Shown piece by piece: positions 29,881-43,453 of a stretch of DNA of 64,000 bases; position 1 is the stretch's first letter; every line of letters begins with the position of its first letter. The notes beneath the pieces were generated by a model. That model saw only the letters and a program-made list of their open reading frames with translations. It ran no database searches and was not told the DNA's origin. The DNA is from Apoda limacodes (taxonomy: Eukaryota; Arthropoda; Insecta; Lepidoptera; Limacodidae). The position numbers and the translations under genes were made by a program. The stretch is from the NCBI GenBank assembly GCA_946406115.1, contig OX291550.1, positions 23,536,722 to 23,600,721 on the forward strand. Reading direction: 5' to 3'.

Positions 29881-32121
29881 CAGGCTGGGTTGTATAGATG
29901 TATTGAAATAACAATCAGTATTTACGAGACAAAAATATAAGGATTTAATTTTACTATTAAGACCCTTTTTAAGCGACTTTAATAAAAAGTAGAAGGTTCT
30001 CAATTAGTTTGTAATTATTAACTATCGTTACTGCAGAACTCCGCAAAGCAAAGTACTTGTAAGAAACTGCACAAATTGTAACAAAAAACTTGAAAAAAGA
30101 ATGGCGTATTGGACTTTATACAAGCAGAGGAAAAAAACAAATATCGTTTATTTCTAGTTAAATCATATATAAATACATCTGTCCGTCCATCAAAATTCCT
30201 TTTCCGAGAAACGCATGGAGGTATCAAGTTATAACAAATGACAAATACTTAAGTCTTTTTATTATCTATATCTATCTATATCTTTTAATTGAAGACTTTT
30301 GACGTATCACATGGCATTTTGAAAAACAATAGGCACTTGAAATATAACCTAAATATTGATTGTTTTTTTGTAAATCTTGTTTATTAAGTGTTTCAATACA
30401 AAACATGTATTTATTAGTTGATACACTATAAAACCTATTTGACGCACGCAATAAAACAGTATTGTAATTAGTTTGTTAAGCTAGTTGTAGTTAATTTACT
30501 TAACGATTCGAAAGTGTTCTTAGTAACCCATTTGAATAAAAAAAAATTGATTTGAGACCCTTGGAGTTGTTAAAAAATACAGCTTCTAATTCAACGCCAT
30601 TAAAAAATATGACCATTTCTTATTTTGACTCGCAAATAATACAAAACCTATAGGGTACTTCCCGGTGACCTAGAATCATGAAATCAAATCAAATGCTTAA
30701 TATCAAATACTTAGGTTTACAGTTTCCTAAAGCTGTAAAAAATCAAGTTTCAGATTTAACGCAATCAAAAATTACGGTCATTTGCTTATTTTGAAACTCG
30801 CTTATAAATCAAAACCTATCCCGTTGAAGAAAAAATAAATTATTATATTATTACATATAAAATACATACGATTATTAACATATATTTGTAGTTAAAGAAT
30901 TGACTGTGATGGATATAATATGGAAGAACGTTTTTTTAACTATAAAGTTATGCACCAATTGTAGTTAAAAAATGTTCTCCCAAGATCTCAAAACTCAAAC
31001 TCAATTGTTTTTTGTTTAAATTAGGTTTCTACCAACACCTTTGAATCGTCAATGTTCCTAAGTACTATTTTCATTTCTTGAATTAATGAAGTTGAGGACA
31101 TCTCACATAGCAATTGCGGAACTGTCGTACAGTAAATGTAATAAATACTTAATCGTGGAAACGTTGTTTTATCTTAAACTTCGCCAAGACCAATCGACTA
31201 CAGAAGTACTCAGATGAATAGATTTTCAAACATACTGGTCACTAAAAGAAATTTACAAAATAGAACTAAACCAATCTCCAAAAAAAAGAAAGTTGTATTG
31301 TACTTGCATTCTTCTGTATCTCACATACTGCTGCCAGCGCGGGCATAGGTACGATGGGCAGGCCGGGGCACTTATCCCATTCCCGCTTGCTCATGTATGA
31401 TGACCCCTTGTATAGCACGGACGTGAAGCAAGAAGAATTTCGTTCAATGACCGGTCACTATTTGTCTCCGTTGCACGCGCATAATTATTTGCCATCGCGC
31501 TCGCACAGATGCGATGACCGACCGCTGTCATCAGAAATTACCATTATTTGACCACTGAACACAGGCTAAAAAGTAAAATGTTAATGTTAGAAATTCTTCC
31601 TGCTATAGTCAATATATCGATTAACCACTTAACAAAATTTGAATATAATTAGGAACATGAAAAAAATCGTGATATGGGCTTCCAGAAAGACACTTTACCG
31701 ACTTGTGGAATTTTTATTTTAAGAAATATTCTGCCGAACCACTGTAAGCAAATCCTGTAATAAGGATGTGATTTGTATAGGATTCTAGCTGGTCCTTCTA
31801 GAAGTACTATGTCCTTGACTTTAAATTCTTACTTGCCAGAAGTCGAAAACTTTTGATCAGTGCTGTGAGAAAACTCAAAGTGTTTAGGATCAAGAATATT
31901 ATCTTGAAGATCTTAATACTAGGCAGGTTTCATATTATATTATTTAATGATGCATTTCAGGTTTTAAGTATAATAAAATAATTTAAAAAATAATAGAAAA
32001 ACAAAAATGTTACGATATATTTAGTATCTAGTCTTCAGTCAAGTATATATACTTATGTACAAAATGATTCATAAATTAAACTTGGCCAGGTAGTATCAAA
32101 TAATAATAATTTTTGAGAAGT
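29881..32121. other. AT-rich spacer, no gene seen
   Basis: About 2.2 kb of low-complexity AT-rich DNA. One less AT-rich patch (31330-31560) has a 65-codon frame with histidine- and arginine-rich composition and no motif I recognise; I do not call it a gene. Confidence 0.6.
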
Positions 32122-32667
32122 CACTTAAACGGGTATTACACTACACGGTATTCAGGGGACCCCTGCCTGTAAGCCTGATTTAGGGTAATGTAATAACAGT
32201 AAGTGAGTTAGGGTCCTTAATTAAGGCGACCGCAGCGGCCCGGTCTACCTAGCTCCCTGACTCCCTTACTACCGGGCAGTAATAGCATTTAGGGCGCTTT
32301 TTTTTATTTCAGGAGTTACTAAACTAAATATTTCTTCAAATTAAACACCACTTACTCTTCGATAATTTCTTAGATCTGATTGCTCCAGAACACTAGTATA
32401 TGCATATCCAAAAACTTTGCTCGTAATTGTAAGTATTCCTTTACCCAGATTTTTTCTTTTTTTTTGAATTGTCATGCTACACCAAATGGATATTTTTTGT
32501 GGCTTCAACAACGTAGGTGCTACTACAGCAGGCGCGCAACACTTGTGACGGTAACTTCACAACTGAGTTAGGGTTATATCCACCGGGTAGTGTAATAAGC
32601 GGCTCCCTAACTAGGGACCACGTCCACAGGGCCCTGGATACCGTGTAGTGTAATACCCGTTTCAGTG
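32122..32667. mobile_element. Non-autonomous DNA transposon (MITE) with about 30-bp TIRs
   Basis: 'aaacgggtattacactacac' at 32127 onward is inverted at 32638-32662, and 'cact' at the outer left pairs with 'agtg' at 32664-32667. The interior has further imperfect inverted stretches ('gagttagggt', 'ggaccctaactc'-like) and no coding capacity. I could not define a target duplication. Confidence 0.7.
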
Positions 32668-32669
32668 CC

Positions 32670-32800
32670 GCCTGGTCCCAAGCTAAGCAAGGCTAATATA
32701 TATATGTAGGTGTACCTATCCTTTTTTTTTGTAAATTTATACATAGAAATACCCAGACTCAATACAAAAATGTCCATTACGTGAATGTTTGTCCTGTAGA
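32670..32800 (-). mobile_element. SINE fragment
   Basis: 'ggtcccaagctaagcaaggc' followed by a T-rich run, 'tacccagactcaatac' and 'gaatgtttgtcctg' matches the order seen in the complete SINE at 44285-44555. The tRNA-like head is missing. Confidence 0.55.
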
Positions 32801-33294
32801 AGAATTAAACCCATACGGCTCTTTTGAACCTAATGAAATATTTGTGAGATTATAATTTAAATGTGTGTGTGTGAGTTGAAGGGCTTGCATATGGTTTTAG
32901 TCTCACCCTTGGATTGTAGGCAATGTTACGTGTTTCTCACGTCAGTCGGCTCGACAAACGTTCGTCGCAGACAGTGTTGCCAGACCGTACCTTTTAGTAC
33001 GGTTTTCCGTACTATTCATGACCCAACTGTACCAAGAAAGTACCTCCGCGTAAAACGTACTTTTATCGTACTTTTTGCCATCCATTGAACTTGTTAGGAA
33101 AGCTTTTATTTTATTTGGAAATAGTTGAAACAAATCGCCTTCAGTTATAAAAAAAATGGAAGATGCATTTAATTTAGATTAAAAAGCAAAGTTGAAAAGT
33201 ACTCCAATACCTTTGTTTCATTTTTGCCGCTTTTTATTGGGGTTGCCACTGTATAGGGTGCACCTATAGTACTTATTTAGCAGTTTCCTGAAGA

Positions 33295-33455
33295 GTGTCC
33301 GTTCAGATTGATTGTAAAAGATACCAATACGCGACCGAAATGGTATTCCTCCCGCGAACGCTTGGGTTGTGGAATGAGCTCCCTGCCAATGTTTTCTCTA
33401 AGGACTACAGTATGTGCAGTAGGTTCTTCAAGAACGAAGTATTAAGATTTTTGTA
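33295..33455 (+). pseudogene. LINE-A 3' coding fragment
   Basis: 'cctcccgcgaacgcttgggt' through 'ttcttcaagaacgaagta' corresponds to the C-terminal codons of LINE-A (35578-35675). Isolated fragment without a 3' tail. Confidence 0.7.
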
Positions 33456-33812
33456 AAAAGAGAACTTACGTAGTTCTGCAAAATTTTTATGAAGTATTTT
33501 ACTGTTACGTCATAATTCTGACGTGTAAAAAAAGAGTATTTTTAATACTGTAACTTAAAAACCATGGACAAGAGTTTGCTTAATTCAGGATTCACGCAAA
33601 GTATTTGACTTAAGTCTGTAGTGTTAATTTTAATAGTAGATTGCATGAGCAAAAAAACGCGAATTTCATGTGAGCGAAGAATCCCTTAGGTAGTTAAGCT
33701 TCGAGCGTAGCAAGTTTCTAAGAGTAGAATCCTGAGAGGAGCGAGGGATTCAAAGGTGCGAGGTGCTTGAATTTTTTTGCATGCACTCTGATTTTAACAA
33801 TGACTATAAGAT

Positions 33813-35804
33813 CCGAATATTTCTGAGTTAAAACGCAAATTAAATGCTGCCTCAAGGTTCAGTAAGAAAGCAACTGCCAGAGCAAAATTCCAATTCATCG
33901 GCAAAATAGGTGGGCGACTTGCGAGCTATCCTTCTGGGAGTCGTGCTTTCTGGTCGCTTGCTAAAGCTGCCGAGGGGAACTTCTGCCAGTCGTCATTACC
34001 ACCACTGCGAAAGACCGATGGTGACTTGGCCCACAGTGCAAAAGAGAAAGCCGATCTATTGGGCAGTCTCTTTGCCTCTAACTCGGATGTGAACGACGAA
34101 GGCGCTGTACCACCTACTTTACCGTGGTGCGGTAAGACCATGCCGGAAATCTCTATAACACAGCGCGAGGTCCGGCGGGCGTTGCTTTCCCTAGACGTTC
34201 ATAAGTCGAGTGGGCCAGACGGCATACGAGCAGTGGTGCTTAAGCAGTGTGCTCCTGAGTTATGTCCTGTACTCACGCGCCTCTTCACGCTTTCCTACCA
34301 CACTAGGCAATTTCCGTCTTCATGGAAGACTGCGAATGTGCACCCGGTGCCCAAAAAGGGCGATAGATCAGATCCATCGAATTACAGGCCTATCGCTATA
34401 ACCTCTCTCCTCTCCAAGGTGATGGAGCGTGTGATCAACACACAGCTTTTGAGATACCTAGAAAAACACGACCTGATCAGTGACCGTCAATATGGCTTTC
34501 GCCACGGTCGCTCAACTGGTGACCTTCTATTGTATCTCACACACCGATGGGCACTAGCCATTGAGAGTCAGGGGGAGGCATTGGCATGTAGCCTAGACAT
34601 AGCGAAGGCGTTCGATCGGGTCTGGCACCGGGGTCTTCTATCGAAGTTGCCATCTTACGGAGTGCCCGAGGGTTTGTGCAAATGGGTGGCTAGCTTTTTG
34701 TCCGGCAGAAGCATACGAGCCGTAGTTGACGGTTGTTGCTCTGATAGCATGGACATTAATGCTGGTGTCCCGCAAGGCTCTGTGCTGTCTCCTACGCTGT
34801 TTCTACTGCACATCAATGATATGTTGGACATCAACAACATACATTGCTATGCAGATGACAGTACTGGAGACGCTTATTACACGGGTCGTGCAAGCATCCC
34901 ACGTTCCGTTGTGGAGGAAAAGCGTGAAGAACTTGTGTCTCAAATCGAGATCGGTCTGTCCAAGGTCTCTGACTGGGGGCGGGAAAACTTGGTCCGATTC
35001 AACCCTTCAAAGACACAAGTCTGCGCGTTCACCGCTAAGAAAACCCCATTCACTGTAGTCCCACAATTCCAGAACACTCCCCTCTCCATCTCCAAGAGCA
35101 TTGGGATCCTTGGCGTTGACATCTCCAGCGATGTTCAGTTCCGAGATCATTTGCTAGACAAGGTAAAGCTGGCGTCCAAAAAACTTGGTGTACTCAACAG
35201 AGCGAAGCAGTACTTCACGTCGGGGCAAGGGTTGCTACTTTACAAGTCGCAAGTCCGGCCCCATATGGAGTACTGCTGCCATCTCTGGGCGGGTGCACCC
35301 GGATACCAGCTTGGCCCTTTTGACTCGGTTCAACGACGGGCTGTGAGAATTGTCGACGATCCCAAACTCACTTGCGGTATCGAGCCCTTAAGTCTGAGGA
35401 GAGACTTTGCCTCCCTGTGTGTGTTCTACCGCTTGTACAATGGATTGTGTTCTGAGGAATTGTTCGAAATGATGCCCACGGCTACTTTCTACCATCGCAC
35501 CGCTCGCCATCGACAGGGAATTCATTCTCACACTTTGGAACCAAAATGGTCGCGTACAGTGCGGTTTCAGAGAAACTTCCTCCCGCGAACCCTTGGGTTG
35601 TGGAATGAGCTCCCTGCCAAGGTTTTCTCTAAGGACTACAGTATGGGGTTCTTCAAAAAAGAAGTTATTAGATTTCTGAAGGGTCGGCAACGCGCGAGTG
35701 ATGCCCCTAGTGTTGCAAGCGTCCATAGGCTACGGTGACCGCTTACCATCAGGCGGACCGTAGGCTTGTTTGCCACCTTAGTGGTATAAAAAAAAAAAAA
35801 AAAA
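33813..35804 (+). mobile_element. LINE-A, best copy: long open reverse transcriptase frame
   Basis: A frame stays open from about 33813 to 35738 (about 640 codons). It has the linker, fingers (SSGPDGIRAVVLKQCAPE), ANVHPVPKKGDRSDPSNYRP, LDIAKAFDRVWHRGL (motif A), AGVPQGSVLSPTLFLL, and the catalytic CYADDST, followed by the thumb and a C-terminal LGLWNELPAKVF...FLKGRQ segment. The 3' end carries 'ggtgaccgcttaccatcagg' and a poly(A) (35788-35804). The endonuclease is missing, so it is 5'-truncated but otherwise young. The clade is Jockey/CR1-like by overall look; exact placement not possible here. Confidence 0.85.
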
Positions 35805-36089
35805 GAAAAAGGTAGCCGGAAGTGGATGGATAAAAAAAGCGGAGGACTGAGTGTGATTGCGTTCATTAGGAAAGGCCTATGTCGTACAGTAGACTGCTGT
35901 TGATGAGTCGGTGAAGAAAACGTTCTTTTGTGAGTGGCAGTGGTAGCAAAGAAATTTTAGGTTATGTGCTAGTATTTTACCAATGTTCACTATTTTTACG
36001 ACAAAGCTTTAAAGGTTATATCTTGACTGATACGTACTGAACCAAAAATGGCTTAATTTAGCGTCAAAAATTATAAAACTATCCATACG

Positions 36090-36240
36090 AGTGCCAATTG
36101 TGCCAATGTCCTTTCTCGGGACTCAAACTAAATGGCTTTCATCTTCGGTATCGGTACAGCGGCTTAAGCGTAAAGAGGTAACAGACAGACAGACAGACAG
36201 AGTTACTTTCGCATTTATAATATTAGTATGGAAAGCGGAC
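36090..36240 (+). repeat. Dispersed repeat ending 'ttataatattagtatgga'
   Basis: Contains 'cggcttaagcgtaaagaggt', an (acag)n run and the 'atttataatattagtatgga' end common in moth genomes. A related copy in the other direction is at about 55915-56095. Confidence 0.5.
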
Positions 36241-36712
36241 CCGGCAGACGTTGACCTGCCCGGAAAAGCAGCGCCGCGCCACATTAAATATGATATTTAA
36301 AATTTAACATACATTTTTTTAATTTTTGCAATTCCATAATTACTTCTAACGAATCTACGGTTGAGTCATCATTTTTGGATATCTCACTGTTTATTATGGC
36401 CTGTATGTCTTAATTATTTAATTCTTTATTTTCATCGAAATTTTTTATGGTGGCTGTAGGTATCGCCCGAATTGAGAGCGCATACGGTCTCATTTGATTC
36501 ACCGATACAAGAAACTTGTTTGACTGTGTAATGCACGTGGAGGGCGAGCGGCCTACTGCAGTTCTTGCCTTCCAGCAATTTGGCCTCCTGGGTAGCAGCC
36601 ACAGACACGTGTAAGCAAAACGAGCATGAGCCACCAACCTTGTTAATAAGCGATACACAGTCTAACCGGGCGCAATCAGCTGTAAAATATAAAACGATGG
36701 CTGACTTTGTGG

Positions 36713-36990
36713 GCACAAAAGGCGAATGGAAAAAAAAACTCTGCCAAGTGCGATATGGACTCGCGCACGAAGGGTTCCGTTCCATTATCTTTAAAAAACG
36801 GCATTTAAATAACTTTTGTTGTATGGGAGCCCCCTTAAAAATTTGTTTTATTCTGTTTTTTAGTATTTCGTGTTATAGCGGCAACACAATACATCTTCTG
36901 TGATTGAAATTTCAACTATCACGGTTCATGAGAGACAGCCTGGTGACAGACGGACGGACGGGCAGCGGAGTCCTAGTAATAGGGTCCGGT
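36713..36990 (+). repeat. 'gggttccgta' family repeat copy
   Basis: Starts 'ccaagtgcgatatgg', then 'cgcgcacgaagggttccg', 'tgttgtatgggagccccc', 'ttatagcggcaacac' and 'agcctggtgacagacgg'. The same blocks in the same order occur at 43733, 47783 and, reversed, near 50930 and 61400. Confidence 0.75.
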
Positions 36991-37229
36991 TTTTTACTTT
37001 TTGGGTAGGGTAGGTAACCCTTAAAAGAAAAACCGTCTGATGAATGGATGATGTGATGTCACCGTGAGCGTTAAGTGAATCTGTGACCCGCAAGGTATTG
37101 CAAATAAGTTTAGTAACCTTATTGGAGCTTATGCAAGCACACACTCGGATGCACCTTGCGTGACGCCGGTGGTCTCTATTGAGACCTCCAGGTACACATA
37201 CTATATTTACATCCAAACAAATGGCTTCT

Positions 37230-38860
37230 GTTATTAAAAACATGAACAAAGGCAAATCACCGGGGCATAACGGTCACAGCATTGAGCATCTGCAATACGC
37301 CGGATAAAATCTGCCTACAGTGTTGTCAATGCTGTTCTCTCTCTGTGTCGGCCATGCATACTTGCTTTATGAACTCATGAAAACTGTTGTGGTGCCAGTA
37401 ATAAAAATTAGGACACGAGACTCCTCGGATAGGTCCAACGACAGGCCTATATCTTTGGCTACGACAGTGGCAAAAGTGCTGGAAAGAAAATAATTTTTAG
37501 GCCACTAACCATTTTTCTCACAGTTTACCCCGAGATAGGTGTGATTTGGAAACTTCATATGGTTTCTGGTTTAAAGAGACTTAATTTGATATGCGTCACT
37601 AAGTGTTACCGCATTTTTATGATGACCTTTTAGGCCCATAAGTATCACATTGTGACATTTTCTTTATCTTTAATTTTTTATTTTTACATTTAATTTTTGA
37701 CCGGTTTCTAATTATTTTGGTCTATTTATTGTTATATCCGTTTAATTAAAAAAATTATTTCATTAAAATCCTTTACTTCTTACTTTGGTCGGATTATAAA
37801 AGGACGCTAACTTCATACCGGTTAGTTTGCTTGACGAACATTTGACTCAGCATCTCGATCTGCACCAGGCACAGTTCGAATTTCGGCCCTGGCTATCCAT
37901 TGATACTGCCATACTATGTCTTAAGCACAAATTCCAGTACTATACAACTAGAAAAACGCCTGTATTTACCTGGTTTTTGGAACTAAGTAAGGCATTCGAC
38001 TTTGTTTTGTAAAAATTCTACGGAAAAAACTTAAAGATATAGGCTTGCCGGAAGAATTAGCGGCTTTTTTTAATTACTGGTATTAGAACCCGGAAAACGT
38101 GGTGAGGCGGGCACATTCTTTCTCTGATGTGTACAAATTGACATGCGGGGTAAGACCTCCCCAAAGCTTTTCAATCTGTACATAAATCACCTAATTGTGG
38201 AACTAAGTAGCACCGGCGTCGGCTGTTCCGTAGATGGATCATGTGTTAATAATATTAGTTATGCTGATAACAAGGTGCTGTTAAGACCTTCAATCAGAGC
38301 CTTAAGAAGGCTTATTAATATTTGCAAAGTCTATGCGTCGATACACGGACTTCGATATATATAAAAGATAACAGAGCGAGTTGTTGGTTTTTAGGTCATG
38401 TAATAAAACTGCACCGAGCTGCCACCAGTACATAGTACTAAATGGAACTTCTTTGCAAATGGTCACATAGTTCAAATACTTAGGCCATTGGGTCACGGAA
38501 GATCTTAGTGACGACATGGTCATAGAGAGAGAGAGCAGAGAGCGTTGGCTGTAAGGTGTAACATGTTGGCACGCAGGTTCGCGCGATGCACTAAACAGGT
38601 AAAAGTAACATTATTCAAAGCTTACTCTCAGTCGTTTTTACACGAGTTATGCGTTACATTTCATGGCAATATGTATCCTATATTGTGCCGACTAGACAGC
38701 AGCCTTTGCCGCTTCGCAATCAAAGCATTTTTACAGTTCGAACCACGGATCTAGAGGTCAAGGTCATTTGCGTAGATCGCAGTCTCTTATTCGCCTATTG
38801 GTTATTATCAGACAGAGAACCGGGAATGGCTAATTGGCAAATTTCTTAGATATTAACTTC
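37230..38860 (+). pseudogene. LINE-C reverse transcriptase, heavily decayed
   Basis: Short frames show NMNKGKSPGHNGHSIEHLQ, SNDRPISLATTVAKVLER, QAQFEFRPWLSIDTAILCLKH, FLELSKAFDF, NNISYADNKVLL and ARRFARCTKQVKVTLFKAY in the order expected of a LINE reverse transcriptase. About 340 bp of unrelated AT-rich DNA interrupts it at 37490-37830. Many stops; very old. Confidence 0.65.
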
Positions 38861-41160
38861 ATTTGAATCAATGATGTGACTCAGTGTATATTCGCGTCAT
38901 ATGACCTTGAAATCCTAAGATCCTTGGTTTGAGCTGAACCTACAGCAAACCTTGGAGACTCCTGATATAAGTCGTATGAACTTTTGCAACTAACTGCATA
39001 GCTAACTTCCCTTTTTTGTGCCTGCTCTTTAGGGATAGGTTTTTAAAAATGAATTTCTTTTAATCCAGAAAGTTTATCTTTCAATTGTACATTTTTCGAT
39101 TTCATTATTGGCCATTTCATTAAGGGTCCTTCTTGTCTTTTGACAGCACGTTGAAATTAAAAAAAATCACGATACCAGATTTTTATAAATATCCACAAGT
39201 TTTTCACGTATCCGCAATTATTTTTAATTCTACGGAACCCTAACCTAATGCCTGTACGACAGGCTCTCGAATAGTTATTTATTTAGTTTCTACACCTATT
39301 ATCCTTCTATCGAAGCCCAGCAATTTAAAAAGTTTAGACCTTGCTCTAAATACCTCTGTCCTTATCACTTTTAATTCCTTTAGTACTTAGTTTAAAGTAG
39401 GTACATGGGTGTTCTTTTAACATTATTTGGTTGGTAATGTCTATTAGTACAACGTTGTAATTGCTTTATGTTCTTCAACACAAATAATGAATTCACGACC
39501 ATGGTAAGTGCCTCATACATAGATACAGAGTAGAGAAATAGGGTAAGTACTTAACTGCTTCAAATTGTTTTCTTCTTCTTCGATGGTAGTTTGGAAATGA
39601 ATTTGTTGGAAGATAATCTATACTTTTCATTTTAATATAAAAAGCTGAAGAGTTTGTACAAACAATTGAACGCGCTAATCTTAGAAACTATTGGTCAGAT
39701 TTGAAAAATTCCTCAATGTTAGATAGCCCACTTATCGAGAAAGGCTAAAGGCTATATATTATTACGCTAAGACCAATAGGAGCGGAGCACCAATGTAGAA
39801 TGTTTAAAAATCGGGAGTTTTTTTTCCTTTTGAGAGCTTCTGCTCCATGCGCTGAGTAAACGGTTAAAGTTTCGCAAAAATCATGTATGACAGAATTGTT
39901 CCTCTTTATAAGTTCTTTAAAAAATTCCGCGTCAGCATATGTCTATCTTTTAAGGTTGGCTCCTTTTTTATGCTAACCAAATTTGTTCTATAATAATGCA
40001 TTATTTGCGAAGGTGTTTCTATAAACATGATTTTAATCCTTATCCAAATAAATACGTTATTCATCACTAGTCTTTAATTTGAAACAAAATTTCCCTCTAC
40101 ATCATTTAATTTCATTGAATATCCTAGGAGATATCGCAGTTTTAAAATAACATGTCAGCAAAATAATGATCAAGTACTGCGCGCGTATTTATAATGTGCA
40201 AGGCGGGCAGTCATGAGGGGGAAGGGTGGTATCTTTTATTTAAAAATATTTTCACCTTTTTTTCTGATTAAGAATCCTACGCCGATAACCAAATTTAGGG
40301 CGGTGAAGCCGCTGGCAAAAGCTAGTTCACAATATAAGGAATAGGATTACTAAATAATATTAAGGCTTTAGTAGAAGACCACAGACAAAGTCCAATTTAT
40401 AATGCAAGTGGGATTATTTTTCTCGACCTCAGCCGGAAGTCATTGGTTGTTAAATGTAGGTCTCTCCTTCATGTTTCCACACTGGTGCACAGTAGGTTTC
40501 AGAACCGGGAAATCCCGGTATCAAAAGTAACCGGAATTATTCCGGTTCGGGAATCGATATCGACTTATAAAATAACATATTTTTGCACGTTAATGTCACT
40601 TTAATAGTTTCTGGCCGTCGAAATTAAAAGGCTATTAAAAAATTGTCTAATGTTGATAACTAAGTATAAGTATGAGTACTATACTAATGTTAATAAATTA
40701 GAAAAAAAACAAACGCATAACAGTTTTAAAATGCAGCAATAATTGTGGTATTTACTTTAGTTCGTTTTTTTGTTATTAAAATTTTTAATCCCAACTTGTG
40801 AAATTGTGTATTGACAATACTTTTAAATAAACTTGCTAAAAGCTATTTAATCTTAGTTCTTATTTGTTAGTGATACGAGTATTTATATGGTACCTAGTAC
40901 ATGGTATTCTACCATATTACTTTCTTAAATGAATAAAATGGATGGGTTCTATCGATTGTAGTATTTTGCATAAATGTTGTTTAAAAAAAATATTATTTAT
41001 GAACTGTAAGCTGAGTTAATGATGAGAGTAATGGCAATACCATTACTATAAATTGTTATAGAAAACATAACTAAAAATTTTTTCGTTTTAAACATTTCTC
41101 AAAAAACTAAGAAACAGTATTTGGGGACAAAATTGAATTGAGGTCTTTCGAAACCTAACC
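38861..41160. other. AT-rich spacer, no gene seen
   Basis: About 2.3 kb without a credible coding frame. A short piece at 40265-40330 ('cctacgccgataaccaaatt') resembles 56035-56065 and is part of a dispersed repeat. Confidence 0.6.
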
Positions 41161-41165
41161 TAACC

Positions 41166-43138
41166 TTTTTTTTTCTTCGTTGGAAATCCTTATGGATACC
41201 CATGCCCTGCAAGGACAGCGCATTGGTTATGCCGGACTCGTGCCAACTAAAAGCACCGGTGTTCCTTCTCGCACGGCGAGAAGAAGGTAAGCCTCGGCGC
41301 GGTTCCTTTACGGCGGAGACACGGGAACTCAAGAATGCATCTGCGACTCCACCAGCAGCGTTACCTGTGCTCTATTGGCAGCACCGCTCGGTTGTATACC
41401 AAACAAGGGTGCTGCCCTTCCACCCCTTTGAGATGCCGTACCGGGAACACATGGCTCGGCATCTCCCCCCTCTGACCCCATCCCTCTCGTGGGTGAACGG
41501 AAGGCTTCCGAGCGCCCTCCGCCCAGGGCCTCGGCCAAGGCGGCAGCTGGCGCGTGTGCGCCATCCGTCGTGGCCTAGGCCGCGGTCTTCTTATCCGGAG
41601 CGCAGCGGGATCCCTCTCCCGCTCGCGCTCCGCCTCCTCCTTCCGCCGCATAACCACCACAACGAATGCTGCGGTGACTCTCCACACTCTCTCGCTGCGA
41701 ACCATGCCCCTGACAAGGGCCGGCAGCGAGAGATCCGCTCCTGCGACGGCGACCAGGGTCGCGCGCTCCTCTGCCCAGGCCGGGCAAACCTCCACCGTGT
41801 GCTGCGCCGTGTCCTCGGCACAGCCACAGTGATGGCACTCGGCCGTCTGCTCCTGGCCGGCCACCCGGTGCAGGTACCTCCCGAAGCACCCATGCCCCGA
41901 GAGGATCTGCGTCAGGTGATAGGACAGGTCGCCATGTGTATGCAGGCCAACCCATCGCTCCAACACTGGCTGGACATGCGTCGACGGTTGCCCGTCCAGC
42001 CGTCGGCCGCTCCAAATCTGCGTAAGTAGGCGCAAGCGCACCCGCTCGCGCTACCGCGTCCAGTCCACCGCCTCCTCTTCACCCCGGGGCGACGCTCGGG
42101 CCTCCCAGGGCATGTTGCCGGCAAGCACGCATGCCGCCTCGAACGAGATCGTGCGATAGCCGCGCACGACCCGTATCGCCATAACTCGCTGAGGCCGCCG
42201 GAGGAGCGCCCGGTTGCGGGCGCAGAGCGCGTCCACCCACACGGGCGCCCTGTACAGCGCCATAGAGCGCACGACACCGGCGTATAAGCGCAGACAGCCG
42301 CCTCAAAATGTGGACGAAAAGTGAGGCGGGGGTCAAGAACGATGCCGAGATAGCGCATCGCCGATCCGAACGCTACCGCCTTACCACCAACCATGACTAC
42401 CGCACCAGCCAACGGATCGCGCCGCGGGCCGTGGAAGCATATCGCCTCCGTCTTCTGCAGCGCGACCTCCAGCCCGAGTCAACGGATGCGGCGCACGACG
42501 TGAAGTTACGGCCACGTGCCGTCACAAGTGTGTCGTCGGCGTAACACGTGACGCCGACGCCACGCAGCAGTGCGCCCCGCAGCACCCAGTCGTAACCGAT
42601 GTTCCACAGGAGGGGCCCAAGAACAGAGCCCTGTGTAACACCGCGTGTCATAGGCCGGGTGGCCCATCCTTCCCGCGTCGGATACCTCACTTCTCGGTCA
42701 GAGAGGTAAGCCTCGACGATGCGGCACAAGTACTGCGGTAACGGAGCGCCTCCATGATGCACACCCAGGGGAGCGAGTTGAAGGCATTAGCGATGTCTAA
42801 GGACACCGCCAACACAACCTCACCCCGGGCGATTGCGCTGTCCGCCATCGCCGCGGCGCGATCAAGGCATCGACGGTGGATCGGGACCGGCGGAAGCCAA
42901 ACTGGGCCTTCGAAAGGCCGGGACCGACTGTCTCGAGATGTCGCGTGAGGCGATCCGCCACAACGCGCTCAAGAAGTTTGCCCACCTCGTCTAGCAAGAC
43001 GAGCGGACGATAGGCAGACGGGTGATCAGCCCCTGCTTCTGTAGCAGCACTAGCCTGCCAGCCTTCCACCGCTGCGGGAATACGCCCTGTCTGAGGCAGG
43101 CTTAGTAGCTGCCGGCAAAGGCACGGACACAATGTCTG
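41166..43138 (-). mobile_element. R1-clade LINE (TRAS/SART/R1-like), 5'-truncated
   Basis: GC-rich block unlike its surroundings. On the minus strand: reverse transcriptase segments YRPLVLLDEVGKLLERVV and KAQFGFRRSRSTVDAL, then RGVTQGSVLGPLLWNIGYDW and GVGVTCYADDTLVTARG, which read like R1-type enzymes. AFGSAMRYLGIVLDPRLTF follows, and near the C terminus a zinc knuckle CHHCGCAEDTAQHTVEVC. Frames are broken in several places. The 3' end is an A run (T run on plus at about 41167) directly next to 'cctaacctaacc' (41156-41166). Confidence 0.8.
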
Positions 43139-43453
43139 TGGAAAAAATAAACTTATAAAAAAAAAACCTAACCTTCCCAGTTCTTTTAAAGGTTAGTACT
43201 AAAATTCCCGGTTCTTAAAACCGGTACCGGCTCTGGATATCCTAGTCTATCTGATTTCAATGGATTACTGCGGCTCTACTTAGATAGTCTGTTCACCTTA
43301 TTTTGGTGGTCGTTCTACGCTGTGTCTTCCAGTCATTTATCACCACTCATAAATCATTCTTCCTTATTACTATTTACATTAGTGAGAACATTTTAAATAT
43401 ATTCAGCCAATGGACACTTGCAACACCAGGGGTATCACTCGCGCATTGCTGAC

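Noticed and set aside
31354..31551. Small histidine-rich protein
   Set aside because: 65 codons, no promoter, no homologue known to me, single isolated frame in spacer DNA.
36181..36200. CRISPR-like or regulatory (acag)n array
   Set aside because: A simple tetranucleotide run within a dispersed repeat; there are no spacers.
41202..42029. 275-residue plus-strand frame in the GC-rich block
   Set aside because: Low stop density due to GC content; the minus strand carries the real R1-type protein with YADD and zinc knuckle.
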